Source of the DNA: Pseudomonas frederiksbergensis
GTDB taxonomy: Bacteria; Pseudomonadota; Gammaproteobacteria; Pseudomonadales; Pseudomonadaceae
Assembly (NCBI RefSeq): GCF_003732275.1
Contig: NZ_MOBM01000002.1
Span: 186,001-250,000, forward strand
Reading direction: 5' to 3'
Length of the DNA stretch: 64,000 bases
Part shown: piece after piece, positions 36,373-44,559 of the stretch
Position numbering within the stretch: the stretch's first letter is position 1
Layout of the letters: each line of letters starts with the position of its first letter
Notes under the pieces: model-generated
Told to the model about the DNA's origin: nothing
What the model saw: the letters and a program-made list of their open reading frames with translations, nothing else
Database searches by the model: none
Made by a program: the position numbers and the translations under genes

Positions 36373-36392
36373 GTTCAGATTACCCCGGCCCA
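36373..36392. other. Candidate attR (degenerate ssrA 3' segment)
   Basis: GTTCAGATTACCCCGGCC aligns with GTTCAAATCCCCCCGGCT of the ssrA T-arm (18425-18442) at 14 of 18 positions. It lies 53 bp outside the right arm-type sites. The match is imperfect, so the exact crossover point is uncertain. Confidence 0.45.
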
Positions 36393-36400
36393 ATCGAAGC

Positions 36401-36431
36401 CAACAAAGCCCGCCAAGTGCGGGCTTTGTTG
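36401..36431. terminator. 12-bp hairpin just outside the island
   Basis: CAACAAAGCCCG-CCAAGTG-CGGGCTTTGTTG is a perfect stem right after the attR candidate. It may be the original transcript end downstream of ssrA. The following 420 bp up to the DUF6124 gene hold no CDS, but 36558-36665 resembles the upstream region of the second DUF6124 locus. Confidence 0.6.
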
Positions 36432-36857
36432 CATCGGGGGTTTGGCATCCAAACACTCAACGGCACCCCGCCCAGCGTCTCCACTCGAACGCCACGACAA
36501 ATCCAGAACCTCCTACAAGAAAAAACTCTCGCTGGCACCCCGCTCCGTCCTAGGAAATTTCCCTCAAAACGCATCGACTTCCATGAACTAGCGGACGCTG
36601 CTTATCGAGGATAGCCTCAAGGTGTCGCTGCAAATCAGCGATCGGCTTTGACAGGCTGAAAACCGGAAACTTCCACTCTTCCAGATAAAACGGCATGCTT
36701 GCGCGCATGCAGCTTTTTCATGGCGGCTGTGCGTGGGGCATCTTCGGATGCACCGGTTTCCTGCGTTTCCGGTCTGTCAACCCGCGTATAGCTGCCACCC
36801 AATACTGTTTGACAGCAGGGTGTTGGCAGCTCCTCCAAACAACGCAGGAGCTCCACC

Positions 36858-37232
36858 ATGAAGAAGATCACCCCCAACCCTCCAGAAACCGATACCCCCT
36901 CAGAAGCCGAAACCCTCGACCTGACCCAACTCTCCAAAGCCACCCAACGCGCCGTCAGCGCCCGCTTGCGCAACCCGAAACAGCCCGATCCCGTGAGTCA
37001 TGTTTTCACCATCCTCCCCGACGTCGACACACCCACCCTGCTCGCTCACGCCAGCGAAACCCTGGCCTCCATGAACGTCATGACCACCGACTTGGCTGAC
37101 CAGCTCGAAGGCTCGCATCGCAACGTGGCATTGGCGATGCAGCAACTGGCCGTGCTGGCCGAGATGTTGATCAATCGAGCGCTGGATAACCTCGATTCGC
37201 CCACGCCGGCGGTCACGCCCGTCTGCCACTGA
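36858..37232 (+). CDS. DUF6124 family protein, copy 1
   Basis: 124 residues of a Pseudomonas-restricted family (formerly DUF3077-type) of unknown function. A proline-rich N-terminus leads to the conserved block VDTPTLLAHASETLASMNVM and the helix ADQLEGSHRNVALAMQQLAVLAEMLINRALDNL. No signal peptide is seen. It is followed 35 bp later by a small partner gene. A paralogue at 39817 has the same order and flanks, which shows a local duplication. Confidence 0.85.
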   Translation: MKKITPNPPETDTPSEAETLDLTQLSKATQRAVSARLRNPKQPDPVSHVFTILPDVDTPTLLAHASETLASMNVMTTDLADQLEGSHRNVALAMQQLAVLAEMLINRALDNLDSPTPAVTPVCH

Positions 37233-37267
37233 GTGATTACGCTCGTTGATCGAATGGAGGTTTTGTC

Positions 37268-37525
37268 ATGGATCGATACATGCCGATCACCGGCATCGAC
37301 TGCACCATTGCGTCGCTGCTGATCGATACCGAAGCGCCGCTGGATGTGCTGCATGAAACGGCGGCCTACCGCATCCGCACCGCGACTCAATTGCTGGAGA
37401 GCTTCGCCGTAAGCGAAGGCGTTCACAGTGAGCTGGCGCGGGTGTTGGTGACTTCGTTGCGCGATGGTTGCGATTTGCTGGATGTGGTGGGGCGGCGGTT
37501 GCAGATGCAGGTTCCAGCGTCTTAA
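37268..37525 (+). CDS. Small hypothetical partner of the DUF6124 gene
   Basis: 85 residues, helical, no recognised family (MDRYMPITGIDCTIASLLIDTEAPLDVL...). ATG at 37268 is preceded by GGAGG. The same leader and start codon recur after DUF6124 copy 2 at 40212, where only the two ends of this gene remain. An intrinsic terminator follows at 37568. Confidence 0.75.
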   Translation: MDRYMPITGIDCTIASLLIDTEAPLDVLHETAAYRIRTATQLLESFAVSEGVHSELARVLVTSLRDGCDLLDVVGRRLQMQVPAS

Positions 37526-37567
37526 CGAATCCGGCATAGGGAATCGTTGCCGCGCACCCAACGCAGA

Positions 37568-37604
37568 AAGGCACCTGACGAGCCTATCGCAGGTGCCTTT
37601 TTTG
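37568..37604 (+). terminator. Intrinsic terminator after DUF6124 locus 1
   Basis: AAAGGCACCT (37568-37577) pairs with AGGTGCCTTT (37591-37600), followed by a T-run. It lies 43 bp after the stop of the 85-residue gene. Confidence 0.8.
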
Positions 37605-37752
37605 TGGGTTTGGAATGTTGCGAATGCCCCCGCGCGCTCAAGTATTCTTCAGGGGGCCCGCCAGTTTTCAGCGCACCTGCTGCGATTCAATGCACTATCC
37701 ATGCGTGACGGGTATCGTGTTTCTCAACCATGCCTTCGCTACGGAACAGATG

Positions 37753-38793
37753 ATGAACAAAAGCGTTTTATACGCCTTGGGTGCTGCAGCCCTCTTTGGT
37801 GCCAGCACACCCCTTGCCAAGGTCCTAGGGCTGAACGTTTCTCCCGTCTTGCTCGCCGGTTTGCTTTACCTGGGAAGCGGCTTGGGTCTCACAATCACCA
37901 GGCTGATCCGTGATCGCGGCTGGCAGCCTGTCGGTTTAACAATATCCGAATGGCCATGGCTCATTGGCGCTATCGCGTTCGGCGGAGTGTTGGGGCCGGT
38001 GTCTTTATTGTTCGGCCTTACTCTCACATCGGGTACCACTGCTTCGCTGTTGCTAAACCTTGAGGCGGTGTTGACCGCCCTGCTTGCCTGGATGGTTTTC
38101 AAGGAGAACGCCGACCGGCGGATCGTCGTGGGAATGATCGCAATAGTGGCGGGTGGCGTGCTCTTGGGTTGGCCTCAAACTTCCACAGATGTTCATGGTT
38201 GGGTTGGCCCGGTCGCAGTAGCGATTGCATGTTTTTGTTGGGCCATCGATAACAACCTGACCCGGAAGGTTTCCGCATCGGATGCATTGTTCATCGCAGG
38301 CATCAAAGGACTGGTCGCCGGGGTCGTCAACTGCGTTTTAGGGATTGCTCTTGGAATGCATCTCCCCGAACTATCTCTGCTGGGGCCAACGCTACTCGTA
38401 GGCTTTTTAGGCTACGGCGTTAGCCTGGTGCTATTCGTTCTGGCTTTACGGGGGCTTGGAACAGCACGCACAGGTGCGTACTTCTCTACTGCACCGTTCT
38501 TGGGGGCCGCCATTTCAATCCTGTTGTTAGGCGAAGCAGTGACATGGGTGTTTTGGGTTGCTGCAGGCCTGATGGGGCTTGGCGTCTGGATACACCTTAC
38601 AGAGAGCCATTCTCACGAACACCAACACGATCCGCAAACACATGACCATCCGCATATTCACGATGAGCACCATCAACATGAACATGCCTTTGAGTGGGAC
38701 GGCACTCAACCTCATAGCCATTTACACGACCATGCTCCCATCCAGCACAGTCATCCGCACTTTCCCGATATCCATCACAGGCACTCACACTGA
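37753..38793 (+). CDS. DMT/EamA transporter with histidine-rich C-terminus
   Basis: About 346-residue inner-membrane carrier with ten predicted helices arranged as two EamA repeats (opening LYALGAAALFGASTPLAKVLGL). After the last helix (about residue 285) comes a tail of about 60 residues with some 23 histidines in H-x-H runs, typical of divalent-metal binding. Metal handling (Ni, Zn or Co) is inferred from the tail; the carrier family itself does not fix the substrate. Start: the second of two adjacent ATGs (37750, 37753). It lies between the two DUF6124 loci. Confidence 0.85.
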   Translation: MNKSVLYALGAAALFGASTPLAKVLGLNVSPVLLAGLLYLGSGLGLTITRLIRDRGWQPVGLTISEWPWLIGAIAFGGVLGPVSLLFGLTLTSGTTASLLLNLEAVLTALLAWMVFKENADRRIVVGMIAIVAGGVLLGWPQTSTDVHGWVGPVAVAIACFCWAIDNNLTRKVSASDALFIAGIKGLVAGVVNCVLGIALGMHLPELSLLGPTLLVGFLGYGVSLVLFVLALRGLGTARTGAYFSTAPFLGAAISILLLGEAVTWVFWVAAGLMGLGVWIHLTESHSHEHQHDPQTHDHPHIHDEHHQHEHAFEWDGTQPHSHLHDHAPIQHSHPHFPDIHHRHSH

Positions 38794-39002
38794 GCGACTG
38801 AGCGACTAAGACGGACGGCAGCGTGACCATACGTTGAGTCGACAGCCATTTCGCAGAGACAGGTTCACCGCTCGTCGGGGATAAAATCTGGATGCTGATC
38901 AATGCTTCAGGTTTTTTATTCAGGCATGATCATCCCCCTCCAAATACCCGCAAGAGTGCATCCTCTGTACTCACGGGGCCGCAGACAAGGATGTGATTAG
39001 AA

Positions 39003-39566
39003 ATGGAAAGGGAAATCATCTTAATGCGTCATGGCCAGCCGAATCTGACTGTGATCGACAAGATTTCATCACTCGATATGAAACACTGGATCGAACAATA
39101 CGACCTGTCCGAAATCATCAACCAACTTGCCCCTGAGGCGAGTGTGGAGGTGGCCGCTACCGCCAAAGTGATCGTGTCGAGTACTGCGCCTCGGGCGTTG
39201 ACATCCGTTCGGGCATTGGGCCTTCAGCCCAGCCTCGTAGACGAGATCTTCTGCGAGGCGCAGTTGCCCTATGGGCGATGGACACGGCCGCGCCTTTCAC
39301 CGTTTACGTGGGCATTTATTCTTCGAATCCTATGGTTGTGCGGCTTCTCAGGGACGGTCGAGTCTGCCCGCAAGGCTAAAATACGGGCCAATACGGCAGC
39401 TCAACAACTTCAATCCCTTGCCAGCGAAGGGCCAGTTCTCCTGCTCGGCCATGGATTCATGAATCGAATGATCGCCAAGCGGTTGGAGGCTGCCGGATGG
39501 ACTCGCCATAAAAGCAATGGCAACCGGTACTGGAGCGCGACGGCCTATCGGATGAATCAGGGTTAA
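39003..39566 (+). CDS. Histidine phosphatase family protein
   Basis: 187-residue member of the phosphoglycerate-mutase-like superfamily. The catalytic LMRHGQP motif (His at about residue 10) and the second core histidine in LLGHGFMNRMIAKRLEAAGW are present. An acidic/basic arrangement such as STAPRAL (about 61) is typical of this group. The substrate is unknown. It stands alone behind a weakly defined upstream region. Confidence 0.82.
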   Translation: MEREIILMRHGQPNLTVIDKISSLDMKHWIEQYDLSEIINQLAPEASVEVAATAKVIVSSTAPRALTSVRALGLQPSLVDEIFCEAQLPYGRWTRPRLSPFTWAFILRILWLCGFSGTVESARKAKIRANTAAQQLQSLASEGPVLLLGHGFMNRMIAKRLEAAGWTRHKSNGNRYWSATAYRMNQG

Positions 39567-39816
39567 GGCACGGCGATAGCCCTGCCTCGAAGGGTGATGG
39601 TCGCTCCGGGTTATGCGGGCTGAACGTAGCTAAAAAGAGTTTCTCTGACAGATTAGAGCCACGTCATCCTGGGAAATTTCCCGCAACCCGTAGCGGCTTC
39701 CATGAACTGGCGAACAAGGTTTCCAGACGATAGTCTTCACGCTTCGCTGCAAACCCTGCGGACGGTTTTGACAAGCCGAAATAGCGTAAGGATCCCTAAC
39801 CCCATGGAACGCCCTT

Positions 39817-40176
39817 ATGAAAAAAATCACCCTGCATTTAGTTGAAAATCCGGCAACTTCAGAGCCTGAAACCCTCGACCTTCCCCAAGCCACCGAACGC
39901 ACCGTCAGCGCCCGTCGGCGCAACCCGAACAGGAACATCTTCAGCGTCCGCCCCGACGTCGACACGACCACCCTGCTCGCTCATGCCAGCGAAACTCTGG
40001 CTTCGCTCAACGTCATGACTTTGGACTTTGCCAACCAACTCGAAGGCTCGCAGCGCAATGTGGCGCTGGCTCTTCAGCAGTTGACAATGTTGACCGAGCT
40101 TTTGATCAACCGAGCGCGGGATAACCTCGACCCGAACGGGTCGGTGGCCGTGGGCAAGTCTCCCGTTTTTCACTGA
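39817..40176 (+). CDS. DUF6124 family protein, copy 2
   Basis: 119 residues, clearly paralogous to the gene at 36858 over the LLAHASETLAS(M/L)NVM and LEGS(H/Q)RNVALA(M/L)QQL blocks. The N-terminus is shorter and lacks the Pro-rich insertion. Upstream sequence 39672-39785 resembles 36558-36665. The segment right after the stop (40172-40222) is nearly identical to 37228-37278. Confidence 0.85.
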   Translation: MKKITLHLVENPATSEPETLDLPQATERTVSARRRNPNRNIFSVRPDVDTTTLLAHASETLASLNVMTLDFANQLEGSQRNVALALQQLTMLTELLINRARDNLDPNGSVAVGKSPVFH

Positions 40177-40211
40177 GTGATTGCGCTCGTTGATCGAATG
40201 GAGGTTTTGTC

Positions 40212-40256
40212 ATGGATCGATGCATGCGACGGTTACAGATGCAGATTTCTGCGTAG
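40212..40256 (+). pseudogene. Collapsed remnant of the 85-residue DUF6124 partner
   Basis: The frame from ATG 40212 reads MDRCMRRLQMQISA-stop. It joins the first five codons of the partner gene (MDRYM at 37268) directly to its last codons (GRRLQMQVPAS), so about 70 codons are deleted in frame. The ribosome-binding site and leader are intact and a strong terminator follows at once. Confidence 0.75.
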
Positions 40257-40262
40257 AAAAGC

Positions 40263-40295
40263 AAAATGGGCGACCTCATTGAGGTCGCCCATTTT
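40263..40295 (+). terminator. Intrinsic terminator after DUF6124 locus 2
   Basis: AAAATGGGCGACCTC-ATT-GAGGTCGCCCATTTT is a perfect 15-bp stem with T-run. It lies 6 bp after the remnant's stop and is also suited to terminate the other strand. Confidence 0.92.
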
Positions 40296-40432
40296 TGCTG
40301 ATGCCGCAAACCATTGGCTGGTTGGGTTTTGAGTGTGACTGCACGCTGACCCTACAGAAGGTTTCACTTTGTGTAACTTACTGTTGAGTACGCTTAACTA
40401 TGATTTTTCGTCGAACCCGTGAAAATGGATTG

Positions 40433-41629
40433 CTACCCAAAAGTCAGTACAAATGGCGCCGCCGCTTTTTGGATGGCACTGACCACATGAGGTGCCTGCT
40501 CTCGATGCTGGGGATAGCGCGCCAACACCACCTCCAACGCAGCCAGCAGTGCCTGGATACGCTCCTTCGGATGGATGACTTCACATGTCTGCGCAAACTC
40601 CAGCAATCCTTGTCGCGAGGCAAACATTGACTTGTTGCCCGCCAGATCCAGAGCCAATACATCCTCCGGGATATAAGCGGTGGTATTGACGATGTCATAA
40701 GCTGGCGCCAGGTGCGCATCACGTTGCGTAGGCTCCGAGTAAAGTAAGCCAAAATTCTTCAGATGAGCGTCGCCATTTCCGACGATGCAGCTCAGCGCCA
40801 CACTATCGAAGAGTTGATCAAGGGAGGATCGCAGATGCTGCGCGGGGCAGAACAGGCGAATCGCCTTGGCGATTGCTGCATAGCTTTTGCTGTACTTCTG
40901 ATCGGCTGAAAGCCCCATCAACGCCGCCATGTCCTCGAAGCCAAGTGGATTGAGTTGGTCGTCTCGATCAAAACGACGCATCACAAACAACTTGGCATTG
41001 TCGGAGAGAAAAAACTCCGGGACGGGTATGCTCGCCTCCTTGGCGATGGACATGCAAAGGAACTCGTTGATCGCCAGACCTGGAAACTCGTCTCGGCCAC
41101 TTTTGATAATCAAATCGGAAGTTTTCGAGGTGATTCGTGGTCGCGACTCCTGCTGCTCCGGCACCAGAACTTTCGGTTGAACACCTGAAATACCTGCACG
41201 CAGGATGTAGCGATCAAGCAGGTCTGCAAAGATATCTTCCGTGCCGTCCCACGTCAGAATCTCTTCAAGTTTTTCTCCCGCAAATGTCTGCTCCCCCAAC
41301 AGGGCATCGACCGCCTCCGAGTGCACATGAACCCTGCCGATGGGTGAACTGCTACCGGACAGAGCGAGTAATAGCATGGGGTCAACGTTTACGGTTTTAG
41401 CCAGGCGATTACGTAGCTGCTCCAGCACGTAGCCTTCCGGCAAGTTCATCTGAAAGATAGGGTGCAGGTCTCGTCGACGAAACTCGTCGGGGCGAACGGG
41501 CATCGTCAAGCTGATTGCCATGTTGGGCAATGCATCTTCATCGTAACGGTAAATGAAATCCTCCGCGCTGGTGAGGATTCGGCCGCTTCTCCCTTCGGGG
41601 GTACTGACTTTGAGCGAGGTCATTTTCAT
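40433..41629 (-). CDS. HipA-like Ser/Thr kinase toxin
   Basis: 398-residue HipA-family kinase; family members arrest growth by phosphorylating translation factors such as a tRNA synthetase. The HipA N-terminal domain spans about residues 1-110. The kinase core has the nucleotide-binding segment ISGVQPKV (about 155), the catalytic loop GNGDAHLKNFGLLY (about 300) and the metal motif PAYDIVNT. The start codon directly follows the hipB-like stop (TAAATG), so the two are co-translated. All catalytic residues appear intact. Confidence 0.92.
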   Translation of the reverse strand: MKMTSLKVSTPEGRSGRILTSAEDFIYRYDEDALPNMAISLTMPVRPDEFRRRDLHPIFQMNLPEGYVLEQLRNRLAKTVNVDPMLLLALSGSSSPIGRVHVHSEAVDALLGEQTFAGEKLEEILTWDGTEDIFADLLDRYILRAGISGVQPKVLVPEQQESRPRITSKTSDLIIKSGRDEFPGLAINEFLCMSIAKEASIPVPEFFLSDNAKLFVMRRFDRDDQLNPLGFEDMAALMGLSADQKYSKSYAAIAKAIRLFCPAQHLRSSLDQLFDSVALSCIVGNGDAHLKNFGLLYSEPTQRDAHLAPAYDIVNTTAYIPEDVLALDLAGNKSMFASRQGLLEFAQTCEVIHPKERIQALLAALEVVLARYPQHREQAPHVVSAIQKAAAPFVLTFG

Positions 41630-41878
41630 TTAGAACAGCTCACCAAGTTCTTCCAGGGTCGGCATGGCTGCCGGAATGACAGCAAATTCGCAATCCAGAG
41701 CACCTAACACCCGCGCATAAGCACTCATACTCACAGAAAGAGTGCCCTTCTCTACTGCGATGACTTTCTGCCGAGTCAGGCCGGCGAGTTCGGCAAGATT
41801 TGCTTGCGTCAGGCCGCGATTCATACGCTTTTCGCGTATTTGCTTACCTAAGCGGTAGATCAACAAAGAATAATCCAT
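41630..41878 (-). CDS. HipB-like XRE antitoxin
   Basis: 82-residue helix-turn-helix protein with the XRE core REKRMNRGLTQANLAELAGLTRQKVIAVEKG (about residues 15-50). It precedes the HipA-like toxin as usual for HipBA pairs and would neutralise it and repress the operon. A 15-bp palindrome 30 bp upstream of the start is a likely operator. Confidence 0.92.
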   Translation of the reverse strand: MDYSLLIYRLGKQIREKRMNRGLTQANLAELAGLTRQKVIAVEKGTLSVSMSAYARVLGALDCEFAVIPAAMPTLEELGELF

Positions 41879-41907
41879 GTTCCATTACCGTGACATTGAT
41901 ATTTAAA

Positions 41908-41922
41908 TGTATCGTATACATA
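41908..41922. promoter_or_regulatory. Candidate operator of the hipBA-like pair
   Basis: ATGTAT-CGT-ATACAT is a perfect 6-3-6 inverted repeat 30 bp upstream of the antitoxin ATG. It overlaps the AT-rich stretch where the promoter should lie. It differs from the E. coli HipB site (TATCC-N8-GGATA), so binding is inferred from position and symmetry. Confidence 0.65.
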
Positions 41923-42103
41923 ACATTAATGCGACTCCAGGGTATTTCGCTCATTCAGAGGCCGATTGGCGGCGGATTCATTTACCTTAAACAGCTGAGG
42001 TACCGGACACGCCGGAGGGCAGCCATCCAAATGAATTTTTCTTCACCCCACCATCTCTCTCCAACCTGTACATTCCTCTCGCTCATTCAAGAAACTACGG
42101 TTT

Positions 42104-42128
42104 GCCCGCCTCCCGCGGGCTTTTTTTT
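42104..42128 (+). terminator. Orphan intrinsic terminator
   Basis: GCCCGC-CTCCC-GCGGGC followed by eight T's is a textbook terminator on the plus strand. No plus-strand CDS lies upstream (the nearest gene points away), so it may end a small RNA from the 41.93-42.10 kb region or serve as a roadblock before 42272. Confidence 0.82.
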
Positions 42129-42271
42129 GCCTGCGGTTTGGTTGGAATGGTGTAAAGCGTTGCCGCCTGCCCCGACGTCGCCCATGACCTCTCACAGGCC
42201 GTTCACCATTGGTTAAGCATTCCCCCCGTATGCTCAATCTTCCCGGTCCCCTGCTCAGTAGCCAGAAGATC

Positions 42272-43711
42272 ATGTCGCGTCCTGCCTCTTCGTTGTTTCT
42301 GCTTGCCGTGCTGTTGTTTTTCTTCGCGTTGGGCAATCACCAGTTACAAGGTTCCACGGAGGCCCGGGTTGCCGGGATTGCCATGCAGATGCACCTGGAT
42401 AACGACTGGGTGACGCCTCGTTTGTTCGGCGAACCGTTTCTTGAAAAGCCGCCCTTGAGTTTGTGGCTCGATACTGGGGCGATTCGCGCATTTGGCGGTA
42501 CGCCATGGGCGGTGCGGCTGGCGTCGGCGTTTGCCGGGCTGTTCAGTGTGATGCTGCTGTACGCGATGCTGCGACGGTTCGGTCGGCCCGAGGCAGTTGC
42601 CTGGACGGCGGGGATATTGCTGGCGACCATGGCCAGTTACTGGAGCAACGTGCGCGGCGTCGGTGAAGACGCGTTGCTGGCCCTTGGTGTGACCATGGCG
42701 CTGTTGGCGTTCTTTCAGGGGCAACGGCGTTCGTCCGTTGGCAACGCGTTACTGTTTGCTTCAGGGATCGCCATCGCAACGTTGAGCAAAGGCGTGCTCG
42801 GGCTGGCAATGCCAGGTGTGGTGATTTTTGCGTATTTGTTGACCGAAACCTTGATGGACAAGCGCCTGAAACTCTCGGACTGGCTGCGCCCCGGCCTATC
42901 GACGCTGCTGGGGCTGGTGCCGCTGATGATCTGGCTCGCGGTGCTGTATCAGCGCGGTGGGGCAAATGCCGTGGAGGAAGTGTTGCTGACCAACAGCGTC
43001 GGGCGCTTCAGCGGTTCCTTCGTCGAGGCCGGACATTACGAACCGTTCTACTACTACCTGGCCAAGCTGCCGGAAGCCTTCCTGCCCTGGAATATTCTGG
43101 TGTACCTGGGACTATGGCATTTTCGCAAAAGCCTGATGGCCAATCGTTATATGTTGTTCTTCACGGTATGGCTGCTGGCGCAGTTCGTCATGCTGACCCT
43201 GGCGTCGAGCAAGCGCACGGTGTACTTGATGTCCATGACGCCTGCGGCGGCGGTGATGGCTGCTGAATATGCGAGCGTGCTGTTCGAACGATTCAAAGCC
43301 CACATCGAAGCCCCGACCTGGCTGGGGCTCATTGCCCGACACCGTCATGGTGTTGCCGTAGGCGTACTTGCCGTAGTGATCGGCGGTTACCTCGCTGCGG
43401 CTCAATGGGCATTGCCTAAGGCTGATCGCAAACTGTCCTTCCTGCCACTGACGGAACAGATTCAGACGTTGCAGGCCCGCGGGCAACAGGTCGCGTTGTT
43501 TCAGGCGAACGAACGGGTGGGCGGCGCCAGCGTGTTTTACACCCGACGCGTACTTGAGGGCCTGAATACCGAGGCGCAACTGCATGAGTTTCTGAGTGCA
43601 TCACCTTCCAACGTGGCGCTCATGGCCGGGGCACATGAACCCGCCGCCCCCTTGAAGGTGCTCAAGACCATGAAGGTGGGACGTCAGGCGTACTACTTTG
43701 TAAACCTGTAA
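42272..43711 (+). CDS. ArnT-like glycosyltransferase (GT39/83 family, PMT_2)
   Basis: About 479-residue integral inner-membrane glycosyltransferase. The N-terminal loop after TM1 carries the family signature (STEARVAGIAMQMHLDNDWVTPRLFGEPFLEKPPL) with the catalytic acidic residues, and about 11-12 hydrophobic helices follow. Relatives transfer sugars such as 4-amino-arabinose from undecaprenyl phosphate to lipid A or other surface glycans. ATG at 42272 (MSRPASS) is chosen because the signature spacing fits; an in-frame start at 42209 is less likely. The 3' end overlaps the convergent PAP2 gene by 50 bp. Confidence 0.85.
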   Translation: MSRPASSLFLLAVLLFFFALGNHQLQGSTEARVAGIAMQMHLDNDWVTPRLFGEPFLEKPPLSLWLDTGAIRAFGGTPWAVRLASAFAGLFSVMLLYAMLRRFGRPEAVAWTAGILLATMASYWSNVRGVGEDALLALGVTMALLAFFQGQRRSSVGNALLFASGIAIATLSKGVLGLAMPGVVIFAYLLTETLMDKRLKLSDWLRPGLSTLLGLVPLMIWLAVLYQRGGANAVEEVLLTNSVGRFSGSFVEAGHYEPFYYYLAKLPEAFLPWNILVYLGLWHFRKSLMANRYMLFFTVWLLAQFVMLTLASSKRTVYLMSMTPAAAVMAAEYASVLFERFKAHIEAPTWLGLIARHRHGVAVGVLAVVIGGYLAAAQWALPKADRKLSFLPLTEQIQTLQARGQQVALFQANERVGGASVFYTRRVLEGLNTEAQLHEFLSASPSNVALMAGAHEPAAPLKVLKTMKVGRQAYYFVNL

Positions 43712-44525
43712 CCGGCTCAACGGCTGGTAGCGCGGCCTTTTGCAGCACTGGCAGCTCCAGCCGCGCCCGCCCATAGAACGCCAATGCCGTCAGCAAACAC
43801 GCCAGCCACACGAAGATTCCGGCCCATAATGTGTGGGACATGTAGTGCCAACCCTGTAGAACCCGCGTCGTGCCATAGACGAAACCGAGCAGCAGCGAGC
43901 CATACATCAGCGCTTTGGAATTCCGCCAGCGATAGCGGCGTGCCACGAAGTACAGCGCGAGCATGGTGAAGCCGCCCGACGCATGTCCACCCGGCCAGCA
44001 GCGACCGTCGCCGGCGACTTTCAGCAGATCGAAATTCTGGTACCACTCCTTGTGTTCGATTTTCCCGGCGTACTGAGTCGTCTCGACCGGGCAATACACA
44101 CTGGTGTGGCCTTTGAGGTAGTGGATAACGCCAGTGCTGATGGAAAACGCGAACACCACATAGAGGAAGTCTCGACGGTGTTTACTGGCAAACCGAAGCA
44201 CCGGTGCGACTTTGATTTTTTCCAGGAACGCGATGATCTTCGAATGTTTTTCAGCCTTCAGTCGCGGCCAGAGAAACGACAGCAAAGCGCCAATCATCGC
44301 GACCTCACCAGTCCAGTTCGGGATGATCCGCGCCCATTTATGAGTGATTTTTTCGAACAGATGGACATGCTGTAACGGAAACAGCCGTGTGGCCGGATCA
44401 TAGAAAAGATCGCTGAAGGCGATGTCTATCTTGGTCATGTCAAACAACAGGAACACCACGACCGCGCAGGCCAGCGGAATACCGAAGTTCACCCAGTAAA
44501 AGCGGTAACGGGAAGCAGTCAGCAT
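43662..44525 (-). CDS. PAP2-family membrane phosphatase
   Basis: 287-residue inner-membrane lipid phosphatase. The PAP2 motifs are KGHT (about residue 140), CWPGGHASGG (about 175) and TRVLQGWHYMSHTLWAG (about 220), with catalytic histidines in the last two. About six helices. Placed between an ArnT-like transferase and a histidine phosphatase, it may act on lipid A or undecaprenyl phosphates, by inference. Its 3' end overlaps the convergent glycosyltransferase gene by 50 bp. Confidence 0.88.
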   Translation of the reverse strand: MLTASRYRFYWVNFGIPLACAVVVFLLFDMTKIDIAFSDLFYDPATRLFPLQHVHLFEKITHKWARIIPNWTGEVAMIGALLSFLWPRLKAEKHSKIIAFLEKIKVAPVLRFASKHRRDFLYVVFAFSISTGVIHYLKGHTSVYCPVETTQYAGKIEHKEWYQNFDLLKVAGDGRCWPGGHASGGFTMLALYFVARRYRWRNSKALMYGSLLLGFVYGTTRVLQGWHYMSHTLWAGIFVWLACLLTALAFYGRARLELPVLQKAALPAVEPVTGLQSSTPDVPPSWS

Positions 44526-44559
44526 CGTACGTCCTGATCCAGAGGGATGATGGTGAGGC

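Larger units (their letters stand above)
18448..36392. mobile_element. ssrA-inserted genomic island of about 18 kb carrying defence genes
   Basis: The left end is the ssrA 3' end with a P4-type integrase gene next to it. The right end is set by a pair of GGTATTCC boxes (36300, 36312) with the same 12-bp spacing as the pair next to the integrase (18561, 18573), and by a degenerate copy of the ssrA T-arm at 36373-36392. Contents are an integrase, a minus-strand DUF3987/recombinase operon, a gene-free repeat region, an Abi-like gene, a reverse transcriptase-nitrilase and hsdRMS. REP palindromes, common elsewhere in the window, are absent. The segment at about 24.1-29.8 kb looks less GC-rich than its surroundings. 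No phage structural or conjugation genes were seen. Confidence 0.85.

Noticed and set aside
36401..36431. Hairpin considered as the ssrA terminator
   Set aside because: ssrA already has a good terminator at 18459-18484 in the present arrangement; this one has no T-run, so only an ancestral role is possible.
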